A stretch of 64,000 nucleotides of DNA from Paenibacillus farraposensis (GTDB lineage: Bacteria > Bacillota > Bacilli > Paenibacillales > Paenibacillaceae). Positions 43,359 through 53,201 of the stretch are shown piece by piece. The stretch lies in assembly GCF_020736845.1 (NCBI RefSeq), contig NZ_JAFFQR010000112.1, positions 1,008,451 to 1,072,450 of the forward strand. Direction: 5' to 3'. The position numbers were made by a program, and so were the translations under genes. The notes beneath the pieces were generated by a model. The model was given only the letters and a program-made list of their open reading frames with translations, ran no database searches and was not told the origin of the DNA. The first letter of the stretch is position 1. Each line of letters opens with the position of its first letter.

Positions 43359-44738
43359 CTAGTGTTCCTCTATTTCTTCAATTCTCTGCCGCTTTCCTAT
43401 ACCAAAGACAAAATATCCAATAATGACGAGCGCCATAAATGATGCCCCTACAATCAATGACATGCGTATGTCCGGATTGAACCACATTCCGATAATTACT
43501 AGCAATAAGAAGATGATGGTGATGTAATTGCTGACCGGAAAGAAGCGAGACTTAAAGGTATGGTCCTTCATTTCATTTTTCCATTTTTTTCTGAATTTAA
43601 ATTGGCTGATCGCTAATGCAAACCACGGTACCATGCCTGGAAGAACACTGGCGCTATAGATGTACAGAAACAGCTTGGAATCCGGGAATAAGTAATTAAA
43701 CAGAACTCCTATCAGCAGTAAGAGGATCGTCGTGATAATACTATTTTTAGGAACGCCGCTCTCGGAAACTTTTCCAAAAAACTTGGGGGCTTGTCCGTTT
43801 TTAGCCAAGGTGTACAACATTCTCCCCGCACTATAAATCCCGCTGTTGCAACTTGACATCGCAGCGGTGAGAACAACAAAGTTAATGATGCCCGCAGCGG
43901 CTACAATTCCTACTTTGGCAAAGGTCAGAACGAAAGGACTGCCTATCCCGCCAATTTGATTCCAAGGATAGATCGTAACAATGACAAAAATCGCACCCAC
44001 GTAAAAAATCAGAATACGCCAGACGATGTTTTTAGTGGCCTTGCGGAGTGTCATTTTCGGATTTTCTGCTTCCCCCGCTGTAATACCTACCAGCTCTATC
44101 CCCTGATAAGCCGCCGTTACAATGCATAGTGAGAACAGAAAACCTTTTAATCCGCCTGCAAAAAAACCGCCATGGGAGATTAAATTGGAGAGACCAATCG
44201 GATGCCCGCCATTGCCAAAGCCGAAGAAGATCAGGCCAGTGCCAACAATCAGCATAAAGATAATAGCAACAATCTTAATCATGGCGAACCAAAACTCAAA
44301 TTCTCCGTAAAACTTAACAGCCGCCAAATTGGCTAACGCGATAATAACCACACCGACCAAGGCTGGCAGCCATTGGGGAATATCCGGGAACCAATAACCC
44401 ACGTACACCCCAATCGCGGTTACCTCCGCCATTCCTACCGTAATCCATAAAAACCAATAGCTCCAAGCGGTCAGAAAACCAGCCAAAGGGCTGATATATT
44501 TATGAGCAAACGTCGCGAATGAGCCTGTCACCGGTTCGAGAACCAGCATTTCCCCCATGATCCGCATGATAAAAAACATAATAATCCCGGCTAAGAGATA
44601 AGCCAGCAGCACAGAGGGACCAGCCCACTTTATCGTACTTGCCGACCCCATAAACAAGCCGACACCAATCGTTCCTCCGAGCGCAATCAGCTCAACATGG
44701 CGTGGCTTTAGCCCTCTCGTTAATTGTTTCGATTCCAA
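43359..44738 (-). CDS. AAT-family amino acid permease
   Basis: 459 residues, 12 membrane spans. APC/AAT marks: LTRGLKPRHVELIALGGTIG, VGLFMGSASTI, RIMGEMLV and the loop GEAENPKMTLRKA. Closest in pattern to GABA/D-alanine-serine-glycine/proline permeases. Substrate cannot be fixed. Monocistronic, with a long (about 480 nt) upstream region in which I found no T-box or riboswitch. Confidence 0.9.
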   Translation of the reverse strand: MESKQLTRGLKPRHVELIALGGTIGVGLFMGSASTIKWAGPSVLLAYLLAGIIMFFIMRIMGEMLVLEPVTGSFATFAHKYISPLAGFLTAWSYWFLWITVGMAEVTAIGVYVGYWFPDIPQWLPALVGVVIIALANLAAVKFYGEFEFWFAMIKIVAIIFMLIVGTGLIFFGFGNGGHPIGLSNLISHGGFFAGGLKGFLFSLCIVTAAYQGIELVGITAGEAENPKMTLRKATKNIVWRILIFYVGAIFVIVTIYPWNQIGGIGSPFVLTFAKVGIVAAAGIINFVVLTAAMSSCNSGIYSAGRMLYTLAKNGQAPKFFGKVSESGVPKNSIITTILLLLIGVLFNYLFPDSKLFLYIYSASVLPGMVPWFALAISQFKFRKKWKNEMKDHTFKSRFFPVSNYITIIFLLLVIIGMWFNPDIRMSLIVGASFMALVIIGYFVFGIGKRQRIEEIEEH

Positions 44739-45219
44739 TAGAAAGCTCTCCTTCGTATATGTTTATCATCAAATATTAATGATCCGGAAAACTGCCCCCA
44801 AAACATTATTAATTTTTTGGACTGACGCAGTCCTGATCGAAAAACTACCCCGTAGCTGCACGATTCGCAAATAAACAAAACAACCAACGTCCTATCTACC
44901 GTCCAAACCTTACTGTTTCTAAGACCGAGTCCGTAGCATTAGGTGAATTGTATGACAAAAAACGCCTAAATACAACTGCTAATTCGTAGACATTTTTAGG
45001 AATAAAATGGAATGGAAGGTGTTTCTTTTATCTGAACATCGGTCAATTTAAACCAACCTATTAAACTAGCAAAAAAAATATCTACTCGTACATATTTTTT
45101 TCAAATGACTAATATCACGAATTATGCCCTCTTGTTCATAAAATCTGTGCTCATGTATTCGCCTGATTTCTCTAATATGTTTTCCTTTCCCTGCTCACAG
45201 ACTTACTTCAACAAAATAG
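44739..45219. other. Intergenic region without a supported gene
   Basis: About 480 nt, AT-rich, between the 5' end of the permease gene and the 3' end of the MarR gene. A few short frames only. It presumably holds the permease promoter. Confidence 0.5.
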
Positions 45220-45696
45220 TCAGGCATCTTCTTTAACCATGGTTTGTCCGTTAAAACACTTCAGCATTTCAGTAAACGCTTCAAGTTTGGAATCCTCCCA
45301 TGTTGAAATGCGTTTATAAAATTCAGCTTCTTTTTCAATTAGAGCATCCATAGCTTTTTCACGTCCAAACGCTGTCAGGGATATCAGGACTCCTCGTCGA
45401 TCTTCAGGGTGAGTTTCACTTTTTACATAATTCAAGCGCTTGAGCTGTGCAACAAGCCGGCTGACAGAGCTTCGATCCATAGCGGTGGATTCCGCCAAAA
45501 ATGTAGCGCTTGCCGGACCGTATGAAAGGAGACAACGTACAATCAGAAATGCAGCAGGCTGTAAAGCCGGATCGAAAAGCGCTGCAGTTCTTACGTTGAG
45601 TGCATGTGATGCACTTATAAGTACATTGAGCTGCTCACCGAGATTCAGCTCTAATTGCCCTCTTGCAGCATGTTGATTCTGAATTTTATTTTTCAT
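45220..45696 (-). CDS. MarR family regulator
   Basis: 158 residues, GAGGTGG upstream. Winged helix: PASATFLAESTAMDRSSVSR, LVAQLKRLNYVKSETHPEDR with the wing DRRGVLISLT. One cysteine (RCLLSY) lies at the start of the DNA-binding domain. Divergent from an SDR gene across two perfect palindromes, so it likely represses itself and the SDR. Confidence 0.9.
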   Translation of the reverse strand: MKNKIQNQHAARGQLELNLGEQLNVLISASHALNVRTAALFDPALQPAAFLIVRCLLSYGPASATFLAESTAMDRSSVSRLVAQLKRLNYVKSETHPEDRRGVLISLTAFGREKAMDALIEKEAEFYKRISTWEDSKLEAFTEMLKCFNGQTMVKEDA

Positions 45697-45733
45697 AGGG
45701 TATCCACCTCATGATTGATTAGTTTGAATATAA

Positions 45734-45747
45734 TTGACATATGTCAA
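45734..45747. promoter_or_regulatory. MarR operator palindrome 1
   Basis: TTGACATATGTCAA, a perfect 14-bp palindrome, 37 nt upstream of marR. Confidence 0.65.
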
Positions 45748-45762
45748 ACGAAAAACATATAC

Positions 45763-45776
45763 TTGATATATATCAA
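45763..45776. promoter_or_regulatory. MarR operator palindrome 2
   Basis: TTGATATATATCAA, a perfect 14-bp palindrome 29 nt (about three helix turns) from the first, on the same face of DNA, 60 nt before the SDR start. Confidence 0.65.
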
Positions 45777-45836
45777 TCATATTTACGATTTTGATAAGCG
45801 TCAAGCAGAAAAGATAACGTTTGAAGGAGGACTTAC

Positions 45837-46733
45837 ATGTCGACATATCCGATTGTTGTAATTACTGGTGCTACAAGTGGTATTGGACAATTGGCAGCTA
45901 TTGAATTAGCCAGACGCGGAGCACATCTTGTGCTAACAGCCAGAAATGAACAACGAGCTGAGGAAACTAAAAAAACTATAAAAGAGCTTGTCCCCAACAC
46001 ACAGGTAAACTTTTTTTTCGGAGACCTGTCTCTGATGAAAGATGTCAAACGTATTGGAAATGAGATTAAGGCTAGTTATCCAAAGATTGATGTATTAGTA
46101 AACAACGCGGGATTACATGGATTCAAACAGCGAATCACCTCAGACGGATTGGCTGAAATGATAGCAGTAAACTATTTTGCTCCATGGCTGTTAACACATA
46201 CATTACTCCTGCCATTAATGAATTCAAAACATGCAAGAATCGTTAATGTTGCTTCTGAAGCATCACGCAACCACGGGAAGCTTACATTGCCTGAGGATTT
46301 GACAGATACATCTGACTTTACTGCAAGAGGCTCATCTATAATTTACGGTAAAACTAAACTTCTTAATATTATGTATACGGAAGAACTTGGACGTCAATTG
46401 GACGGGACCGGAGTCACGGTTAACGCACTTAATCCAGGTTTTAACGTGACCGGCCTTGGCCGTGAGTTAGGCTTTTCTTCGGCACTTGCCAAAATATTGA
46501 ATGCTTTGCATATCGGAGATCCGAGAAAAGGAGCGGACATCATTGTTCGTTTAGCTACAGAATCTCAATATCAAGGAGTGACATGCGGATATTTTAATGT
46601 AGGCACTGGAAAGCCCATTGTGCCAGCATATCCTGGCGGGGATATCACGATGCAACACCAGCTATGGAGTACGACTAAAGAATGGTTACAGCAAAAAGGG
46701 ATTATAGACCCCAACGAATGGGTCATTTTGTAA
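45837..46733 (+). CDS. Short-chain dehydrogenase (retinol-dehydrogenase-like)
   Basis: 298 residues, AAGGAGG upstream. GATSGIGQ cofactor loop at 11-18, VNNAGLHG, NVASEAS with catalytic Ser, and IYGKTK as YxxxK. The longer loop and C-terminus (CGYFNVGTGKPIVPAYPGGD) fit the retinol dehydrogenase/WWOX-like SDR branch. Controlled by the divergent MarR. Substrate unknown. Confidence 0.88.
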   Translation: MSTYPIVVITGATSGIGQLAAIELARRGAHLVLTARNEQRAEETKKTIKELVPNTQVNFFFGDLSLMKDVKRIGNEIKASYPKIDVLVNNAGLHGFKQRITSDGLAEMIAVNYFAPWLLTHTLLLPLMNSKHARIVNVASEASRNHGKLTLPEDLTDTSDFTARGSSIIYGKTKLLNIMYTEELGRQLDGTGVTVNALNPGFNVTGLGRELGFSSALAKILNALHIGDPRKGADIIVRLATESQYQGVTCGYFNVGTGKPIVPAYPGGDITMQHQLWSTTKEWLQQKGIIDPNEWVIL

Positions 46734-46807
46734 ACTAAACTTCACTTTTAACCGATAAATACATATGCTGGGTTCACGATTACTTTTTAAGAAAAAGGGG
46801 ACTTTCT

Positions 46808-47446
46808 GTGAACTATCTAGATGAGCATATTATTAGCCTCAAAGCTAAAATAATGGATCAGGCAACAGTTAATCCAGATGATTCGAAATCCATCTCAGTT
46901 GACATTCAGTACTTGGAACAGGACGGTTCTACGTCTGAGGAAGCATTGCTGCTTCAGATTGATCATGACCATCTCACGTTGGAGCCCAGAACATCCTTCA
47001 TGGGGAGGTTGGCTTCCATATTCCCAAATCCTTTAGTCTTATGCCAGTAGAGCAATCTGTCTTCAAATATCCGTCGAATTACCGGCCCGAGATCATCTAT
47101 ACCTCACTGGATGAGACGGTCAATCTGACCTTTAATCCTACAGCAACGCAGCTCGAAGTGGACGAGCTTCCCGAATTTACAGAGGAAATGGCAGATGTAT
47201 TACGGTCGGTACAACCGATTCGCAACTGGCTGGGCACGGAGATGATTGTCAATCGTTCCGGGCTTTCGGTCGGGCGGATTCTGCTTTGTAGCATCCCCCT
47301 GCATTCCTGTCCTTACGATGCCTTGGCTGAATGGGAAAAGCGACATGAGGATCGAAGGTCAGCCCGCTTTAACCCAAAACTGTACCCACCAGTGTCTGTA
47401 TTGCGGGCATATTCAAATCGAAAATGATGGTCAGGAGCTGGATTGA
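46808..47446 (+). pseudogene. Frameshifted uncharacterised protein
   Basis: GTG at 46808 (AAGGGG upstream) opens MNYLDEHIISLKAKIMDQAT and runs to LTLEPRTSF. Near 46990 the coding potential shifts frame (HGEVGFHIPKSFSLMPVEQS, VFKYPSNYRPEIIYTSLDET, up to LGTEMIVNRSGLSVGRI). After about 47280 it shifts again (EGQPALTQNCTHQCLYCGHI). These look like pieces of one Paenibacillus protein with two frameshifts. I do not know its function. Confidence 0.5.
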
Positions 47447-47456
47447 TGGTTATAGC

Positions 47457-47551
47457 CTGCTCCTTCCACGTTTCAGGTTAAAACAAAAAAGCGCTGGTGA
47501 GAGAATGGTTATCTTCTTACACCAACGCATTAAATCAGACCATCAGCCAAA
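47457..47551 (-). pseudogene. Scrap of a serine recombinase C-terminus, matching the copy at 56045-56135
   Basis: The DNA around GCGCTGGTGAGAGAAT and ACCAACGCATTAAAT is nearly the same as the 3' end of the recombinase pseudogene 8.6 kb away. It encodes KKITILSPALFCFNLK versus EKITILSPAHFVFALK there. Frames are broken. It ends 15 nt from the selO stop codon. Confidence 0.65.
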
Positions 47552-47565
47552 TGGCTCACTTCACA

Positions 47566-49044
47566 TCAGGTACCGCAAAAGGTTCGGTAAGGACAAGCGG
47601 ATTCCTCAGGCAATGCAGAGTAAATCTCCTGTTCCGCAGAGTAGGCAAACGGGTTCGAAAGAGCCTTGAGCAGCTGCTCCATCACACCGTAGTCTTCTTG
47701 TTTCACCGCAGCCTCCAGCGCTTCTTCTACCCGGTGGTTCCGCGGAATTATGGCGGGATTGCTGCTACGCATCAGTTGATGTACGGAGGCTTGCGATTCC
47801 TGCTGTCTGTCCAGTCTCGTCTGCCATTGCTCATGCCACTGGGCAAATTCCACAGTGCTGAACAGGGCCATATCCTCCAGCTTGCCCAAGGTTAGGGCGC
47901 GGAAGGTATTGGTGTAATCCGCACGATGCTGCTGCATCATTTCAAGAAGGTCTTTGATCAGGGATTCATCCTGCACCTCTTCATTAAAAATCCCCAACTT
48001 CCCCCTCATCCCTGACAGCCAATGACGGTGGAACATGTCTGTAAAATCTGAAATCGCATCCTCGGCCATTTCGATAGCCTGCGTCTCGTTGTCATGCAGC
48101 AGCGGCAAAAGGGTCTCCGCAAATCTGGCCAGATTCCAGGCAGCAATACGCGGCTGATTGGCATAAGCATAGCGGCCCTGAATGTCAATGGAACTGAACA
48201 CCGTCGCAGGATCATAAGTATCCATGAAGGCGCAAGGGCCATAATCTATGGTTTCGCCGCTAAGGGCCATGTTGTCGGTGTTCATCACTCCGTGGATAAA
48301 ACCAGCAAGCTGCCATTTTGCGATCAGTTCGGCCTGACGCTTGATCACTTCCTGCAGCAGGCCAAGGTAGCGATTTTCCTTAGCAGCAGCTTCGGGATAA
48401 TGTCTGTCCAACGTGTAATCAGCCAGCACACGAAGATTCTGGGCCGTGTCCCATGCTGAGACGTATTGGAAGGTAGCCACGCGAATATGGCTGGCAGCCA
48501 CACGAGTCAGAATGGCACCGGGCAGCTCGGTTTCCCGGATGATCGACTCCCCTGTTGTCACCACTGCCAAGCTGCGGGTAGTCGCAATACCCAGCGCATG
48601 CATCGCCTCGCTGATGATGTATTCGCGAAGCATCGGGCCAAGGGCCGCGCGGCCATCACCACCACGGGAGTATGGCGTTCTGCCTGAGCCCTTGAGCTGA
48701 ATATCAACTCGCTTCCCCAAGGGAGTAATCTGTTCGCCAAGCAGCAGAGCACGACCGTCTCCCAGCATGTTAAAATGTCCGAATTGATGGCCTGCGTAGG
48801 CCTGGGCAAGGGGCGCTGAGCCTTCGGGAACCCGGTTGCCGGCAAGCACCGCTACTTCATCTTTTTGCTGCAGCGCTGAATCGTTTAATCCCAGCGATGC
48901 TGCTAGCGAATGGTTAAGGACAATCAGCTTGGGTGAGCGAACAGGGGTTGGGTTGAGCCTTGAAAACAATGATTCCGGTAAACGAGCATAACTATTGTCG
49001 AAGTTCCATCCTGTTTTAGCTGCTATTTCTTTTTTCTCCGTCAT
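47566..49044 (-). CDS. selO: Protein adenylyltransferase SelO
   Basis: 492 residues with AAAAGGAGACGCT upstream. The pseudokinase-fold AMPylator motifs are present: QAYAGHQFGHFNMLGDGRAL, LKGSGRTPYSRGGDGRAALG, REYIISEAMHALGI, and HGVMNTDNMALSGETIDYGP as catalytic and metal loop. The C-terminus CPYRTFCGT carries the two-Cys CxxxxxC tail typical of SelO (Sec or Cys in other members). It transfers AMP to redox-related proteins. Monocistronic, flanked by decayed DNA on both sides. Confidence 0.93.
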   Translation of the reverse strand: MTEKKEIAAKTGWNFDNSYARLPESLFSRLNPTPVRSPKLIVLNHSLAASLGLNDSALQQKDEVAVLAGNRVPEGSAPLAQAYAGHQFGHFNMLGDGRALLLGEQITPLGKRVDIQLKGSGRTPYSRGGDGRAALGPMLREYIISEAMHALGIATTRSLAVVTTGESIIRETELPGAILTRVAASHIRVATFQYVSAWDTAQNLRVLADYTLDRHYPEAAAKENRYLGLLQEVIKRQAELIAKWQLAGFIHGVMNTDNMALSGETIDYGPCAFMDTYDPATVFSSIDIQGRYAYANQPRIAAWNLARFAETLLPLLHDNETQAIEMAEDAISDFTDMFHRHWLSGMRGKLGIFNEEVQDESLIKDLLEMMQQHRADYTNTFRALTLGKLEDMALFSTVEFAQWHEQWQTRLDRQQESQASVHQLMRSSNPAIIPRNHRVEEALEAAVKQEDYGVMEQLLKALSNPFAYSAEQEIYSALPEESACPYRTFCGT

Positions 49045-49744
49045 AGCGTCTCCTTTTCCGTTGTAATATCTCGGGGTTCCCCTGTGTAGTCTTTACCTGT
49101 ATCCATTTATTATCCACTTTTGCCCATGCTGTTGTGCGCTTAGGCGTGGAAAAGGCAGCCGATACAATCCGGTTGCCTTTTTATGGTGATTATTGGAATA
49201 CCGTTATCCAAGCGTAGTATTGATTCAACACGAATTCTTACGAAGAGGGGGCACATAATAATGAAACTCGGCAGAAATCTCAAACCCGACCGACTGGTAG
49301 CTTGTGACGAACAGGTAATCATAAAATCAAAATCCTCAGCTTCTTCGACTCGTAGAGGCTTGGTCTCTGCTATTTGCTGATTCGAAGAGTCATTCATTTT
49401 AGTAATGTAATATATTTGCATGCTGGTTGCGATCGCCTCATCAAGAAGGAAACACGCAGTTTAAGGACGAGCAGGCGCTATCCTTCTAAAAACTGTCCGT
49501 TTTATGTTCGTGGTCGCCAATTGCACCGCCTCCTTGATATCGTATAGCTATCATTTTAACTTAATATTGAAGCAAATCAATGTTATTACGAGCATGAGCA
49601 TCTCGCAATAAATCGCTGATACAACAGCAGTTGAATATTTAAAGGAAATCTGCCAGCACCTTCCGAGCAGTATTGTCACCCACCGTAACTAATTGAATAT
49701 GTTCGTCTTTAAAAGCATTCCTCCTAATAGATCTTTTTTAATGA
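49045..49744. other. Non-coding or unrecognised stretch
   Basis: About 700 nt. A 39-codon plus-strand frame at 49261-49380 (MKLGRNLKPDRLVACDEQVI) with a GAGGGGGC RBS-like stretch is the best candidate, but coding is doubtful. The rest is AT-rich with stops in all frames. Confidence 0.35.
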
Positions 49745-50330
49745 TTAATAAATCGATTTAGTTAAAACAAACGGAATAGAGCCCATAATACAATAAAAAA
49801 GGACGTGAAGTCAGGAGCGGCAAAGCTTACCCCTTCTACTCCTAAAAAAGGAAGGGGTGGAAAGATGAGGGCAGCAGAGTAGAAATCCGTTAAGACAGCT
49901 AAAAATGACAGCACCTTTGAAGCCACCGCTGGAATTTCCAAATATAGCGGCTGCACCTTCAGCCAGGAAGCAGGCCATAATTCCTGGGACAATACAAGTA
50001 ACCCAATAAATGGGAAGAGGAAGACGTAGGCCACGCCAGTGAAGAAGCTGATAGTATCACATTGGAATTCCGTAAAAAATTGATGCAGTCGTTTATTTTT
50101 ACATTTTCAGTATCATGCTCACAGTTGCCGAATATTTTTCCCAAAGATAAATGTATTTGAACCTGGTTAGACGTGCAAGCACAATATTGAGGATCATGGA
50201 AAAAGCAAAATGAGCGCGGCATCCGCACCGATCTGATCAATCGTCAGTGAGATGATGGCTTTATTGCTTGGTACGACACCTTTGAGATTGAAGGCATAAG
50301 AAAAAATTAGGCTGAAGTTGGTGAGAACGC
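49745..50330 (-). pseudogene. Remnant of an ascorbate-type PTS IIC (UlaA/SgaT) permease
   Basis: Scattered minus-strand frames give FNLKGVVPSNKAIISLTIDQ, MILNIVLARLTRFKYIYL, PGIMACFLAEGAAA and IFGNSSGGFKGAVIFSCLNG. Together these follow the UlaA order (LARLTRF-type helix, then the PGIMxxFF ... IFGNxxGG loop) with a large internal deletion and several frameshifts. Non-functional. Confidence 0.6.
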
Positions 50331-50379
50331 CTCCTAAATCAATTTAGTGATTATGAAAAATTTATTTCTCTTAAGCAAA

Positions 50380-50600
50380 GACAAAAAACGGTAGTAATAG
50401 GCGGGTTATAGAAAGCCGCAGACGATACATCATCTATGCTGATCAAGGAAAAATCATGGGGGATAGTCAAGCGGTTATTTTTTGCATACATCAGTACCTG
50501 TTCCAAAATCATGTCATTGGTGGCGATAATTGCGGACCATGTTCGATGAATGTTTCGACCGACAATTCCTGGACAATGATGTAGGGGTTATTCTTATTCA
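50380..50600 (-). pseudogene. Remnant of a LacI/GalR regulator
   Basis: The minus strand encodes WSAIIATNDMILEQVLMYAK, then NNRLTIPHDFSLISIDDVSS and AAFYNPPITTV. This is the C-terminal effector-binding core of LacI-family proteins (AIxxxND ... IPxDxSLIxxDD). The DNA-binding domain is gone. It likely once governed the neighbouring PTS permease. Confidence 0.65.
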
Positions 50601-50640
50601 TAAACCTAGTACGAAATATAGATAACTGAGTCTGGTTACA

Positions 50641-51133
50641 TTGTCGATCCCCCTATTTAGATTTCAGAATTCCCCAAGTTATATCACTTCGTAATATTAT
50701 AATAATAGATAACTATACCAAGAAAAATTGTTGTTATGAGAATCATTAAAAAAATGTAAGTAAAAGATATGAGCATCCTCTTGATAAAATTTGCTTACTA
50801 TAATTCTTTTGCGAAACAATTGCTCAACCTTTCCTCACCTATACAGCTCATCCACTTCCCGCGTGCCTCATGTATGTAAATAATGTATGTTCCCGTACTC
50901 AACTCTAAAGTACTTTTTGTGAATGCAGGAACATATTCAAGTTGTTCTTAATCCCTCGTTCATCAATGCTTTTCTTCTCGATATATTACTACCACGCACT
51001 CCACATGTGTCGAGACGATGGAAGAGATATATCTCTCGCTTAAGTTGAAAATACTTGCTTTGAGTAACAATACTCAATACTGAAAACCTGAAAAACAGTT
51101 TCTCAAACCGACGTTCTAAGGAGATATTCATTT
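50641..51133. other. AT-rich region downstream of the peptide-system operon
   Basis: About 490 nt with no convincing gene. Short minus-strand frames (for example from 51131) lack an RBS. No clear terminator for the operon was found. Confidence 0.4.
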
Positions 51134-52066
51134 TTATCGAAAAATAAGCGTTTGATCAAGCAGTAAATCATTTCTCTTTAAATAATTACCATTAAAAGTA
51201 ATAGGCACTGAAGTTCCATTGAAGTAATCTCTCTTATTGTCATGTTTTATAGCATGAACATGAAGATGCGGCTCACTGCTGTAACCTGAGTTCCCTACTT
51301 TCGCTATTTCTTGTCCAATCTTGACAAAATCATTTTTCTTAACTAGCAGACTATTTTTTTTCAAGTGTAACAACAAAATATTATATTCTTTATACTTGAT
51401 GATAATCATATTTGTAGCACTACCACCCAGGGTATTTGGCACATTATCATCTACTCCATCCACAACTTCGGTAATTCTGCCCTCAACAGGGCTATATACT
51501 GAATCGTCATAGATGGGATAAGATTTCAAAGATTCGAGACTCTCAAACTGTTCTTTTCTTGATCCTAAAGGGGTGAGCCTAGTTATATCCACCGCATATT
51601 TCAGAGTACGATGCGAAAAATGATAGTTCATAGATGAACTCATTCCTCCATTTACAACCTCGTAAATCCCTCCTTTTAACGGAAATGTTAAATCGACTGC
51701 CTCTTCGTGTTTAGGAATGGATGTAATGTATGACGTGCTAAATAAAATACATATAGAAACCTGATAAATCGCTATTAAGCCGTAAAGGATCGTGAATATT
51801 TTTGTTTTTTTATTTGTGCCTTTAGATTCAAAAGAGCGTAAAGAGGTCATTTTGCGAAATAAAGCGCATCCAAACAAGACGATGCAAACAAGACGTAAAT
51901 AATAGCTGATTTCTGTCCAATCATTTATGAATAAAATCATGAACGTATATCCACTTGTAAACAAAGTGTGTATGACCCACGAGGAACGATTTCTAAATGG
52001 GAAGCAAGCCATCATCCAATAGAGCATAATCGGAATCAGCAGCATTTTTACGATATAATAGAACAT
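51134..52066 (-). CDS. Membrane-anchored M23 (LytM) metallopeptidase, last gene of the peptide-system operon
   Basis: 310 residues. The first ~115 residues hold four membrane spans. The extracytoplasmic C-terminal half is an M23 peptidase: a KYAVDI zinc-Asp strand after SHRTL, DDSVYSPVEGRITEVVDG, LLLHLKKNSLLVKKND as the H-x-x-x-S-like strand, GQEIAKVGNSGYSSEPHLHV and the HLHVH zinc motif near residue 270. The polytopic N-terminus is unusual for M23 enzymes. It starts 6 nt after the serine hydrolase gene. Candidate roles: precursor cleavage, wall remodelling or self-protection. Inference only. Confidence 0.75.
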   Translation of the reverse strand: MFYYIVKMLLIPIMLYWMMACFPFRNRSSWVIHTLFTSGYTFMILFINDWTEISYYLRLVCIVLFGCALFRKMTSLRSFESKGTNKKTKIFTILYGLIAIYQVSICILFSTSYITSIPKHEEAVDLTFPLKGGIYEVVNGGMSSSMNYHFSHRTLKYAVDITRLTPLGSRKEQFESLESLKSYPIYDDSVYSPVEGRITEVVDGVDDNVPNTLGGSATNMIIIKYKEYNILLLHLKKNSLLVKKNDFVKIGQEIAKVGNSGYSSEPHLHVHAIKHDNKRDYFNGTSVPITFNGNYLKRNDLLLDQTLIFR

Positions 52067-52072
52067 TCAAAT

Positions 52073-53191
52073 TCATTCCTTATTATCTGATAATTTGCGA
52101 CTTACCTCTTCTTGAAATTCAATATCCGTTAATATTTTATAAAAAAACAAATCTAACTTCTGTTTAAGCCAGATATGATCCATCCCAGAATCATCTTGAA
52201 TAAACAGAGCTAATTGAATATCGTTCCCTTCCAGATCCGTACAATATAAAGCCTCGGTTAGAACAGAAATGGTAGATCCTCCTTTGTTTCCAAACTCTAT
52301 TAGCTTGGAATCATCTACTTGCCGCTGAATTAGCTGTTTCAGATATGAATTGGCTGTAAGAGGAACCAACTCCTCATTGTGTATGAGCTTCATGAGATAA
52401 GCATATTCTTTAGTCGTTGAACAAGGAAGCTTGCTCGATTCCAGCACTTGAAGCTTTCGTCCATAATTTCTCCTGGTGTTCCATTTCTGAATACATTCTA
52501 TCTCCTGATCACGATTTAAAATCTGATGAATTTCAATAGATTTCTTCATGTATTCCTCGTAGCTCATCTCACTTATTCTTTGTATCGTCTCTGTAAATCC
52601 TATGTTCTCGGTCTCTTGGATATAAGGAGACATGAATCCCGCAGATGAAAAAGGAAAGATTTTATCATGGGAGGAAAGCGAGAGTTTCATAATATTCTCA
52701 TTGATCTTATCCAAACCCATTTTCGCCATCAGAAATTCTGTATTGGCATTGGAACTATATGCTAACATTCCGTGAGCAATATCTAATAACGTGATTTTTC
52801 CTCGAACTTCTTTATGGTTGGAGCGAATGGAACTGATCCAGCTATTATGAGCGTTGCCATCAGAACCAGGAATATAAAATTTATTTAATTCCTCTAAATC
52901 CACAAGTTCATGTTCATCTAACAGCTTTGTCGCTACTTGGCGAGCAAACTCAATAGCGATGATCACTTTCGCAGTGCTAGCAAGCGGCATTTTAACTTCT
53001 GAGTTGTAGCTGATTTTCTCCATACCATTTTTGATCATATACAAAGATGCTTTACTCGGATTTTCCTTCAAAAAGCTTAGAACATCCATTTCTGTTTTCT
53101 TATTATTTTGGCGCTTCGCAATGAGCAAAAACAGGATACATATGAAAACAAATATTAAAATCATAGCTACTATCAATAAAATTATTTTCAT
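52073..53191 (-). CDS. Membrane-anchored class A beta-lactamase-like serine hydrolase
   Basis: 372 residues from ATG at 53191 with AAGGAG; the longer frame overlaps the upstream gene. One N-terminal membrane span (IILLIVAMILIFVFICILFL). Active-site motifs: S72-T-A-K (PLASTAKVI), SSNANTEF as the SxN region, and NKGGST as KTG-like triad. The catalytic domain carries an insertion of about 60 residues (SYEEYMKKSIEIHQILNRDQ...). The fold is that of class A lactamases/PBP-like transpeptidases, but the operon suggests peptide processing or immunity rather than drug resistance. Confidence 0.78.
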   Translation of the reverse strand: MKIILLIVAMILIFVFICILFLLIAKRQNNKKTEMDVLSFLKENPSKASLYMIKNGMEKISYNSEVKMPLASTAKVIIAIEFARQVATKLLDEHELVDLEELNKFYIPGSDGNAHNSWISSIRSNHKEVRGKITLLDIAHGMLAYSSNANTEFLMAKMGLDKINENIMKLSLSSHDKIFPFSSAGFMSPYIQETENIGFTETIQRISEMSYEEYMKKSIEIHQILNRDQEIECIQKWNTRRNYGRKLQVLESSKLPCSTTKEYAYLMKLIHNEELVPLTANSYLKQLIQRQVDDSKLIEFGNKGGSTISVLTEALYCTDLEGNDIQLALFIQDDSGMDHIWLKQKLDLFFYKILTDIEFQEEVSRKLSDNKE

Positions 53192-53201
53192 AATTTGCTC
53201 C

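Noticed and set aside
44739..45219. T-box or riboswitch upstream of the amino acid permease
   Set aside because: The long leader lacks a T-box core and a convincing terminator.
49140..49421. 93-codon minus-strand frame after selO
   Set aside because: No RBS, no recognisable motif, and it competes with an equally weak plus-strand frame.
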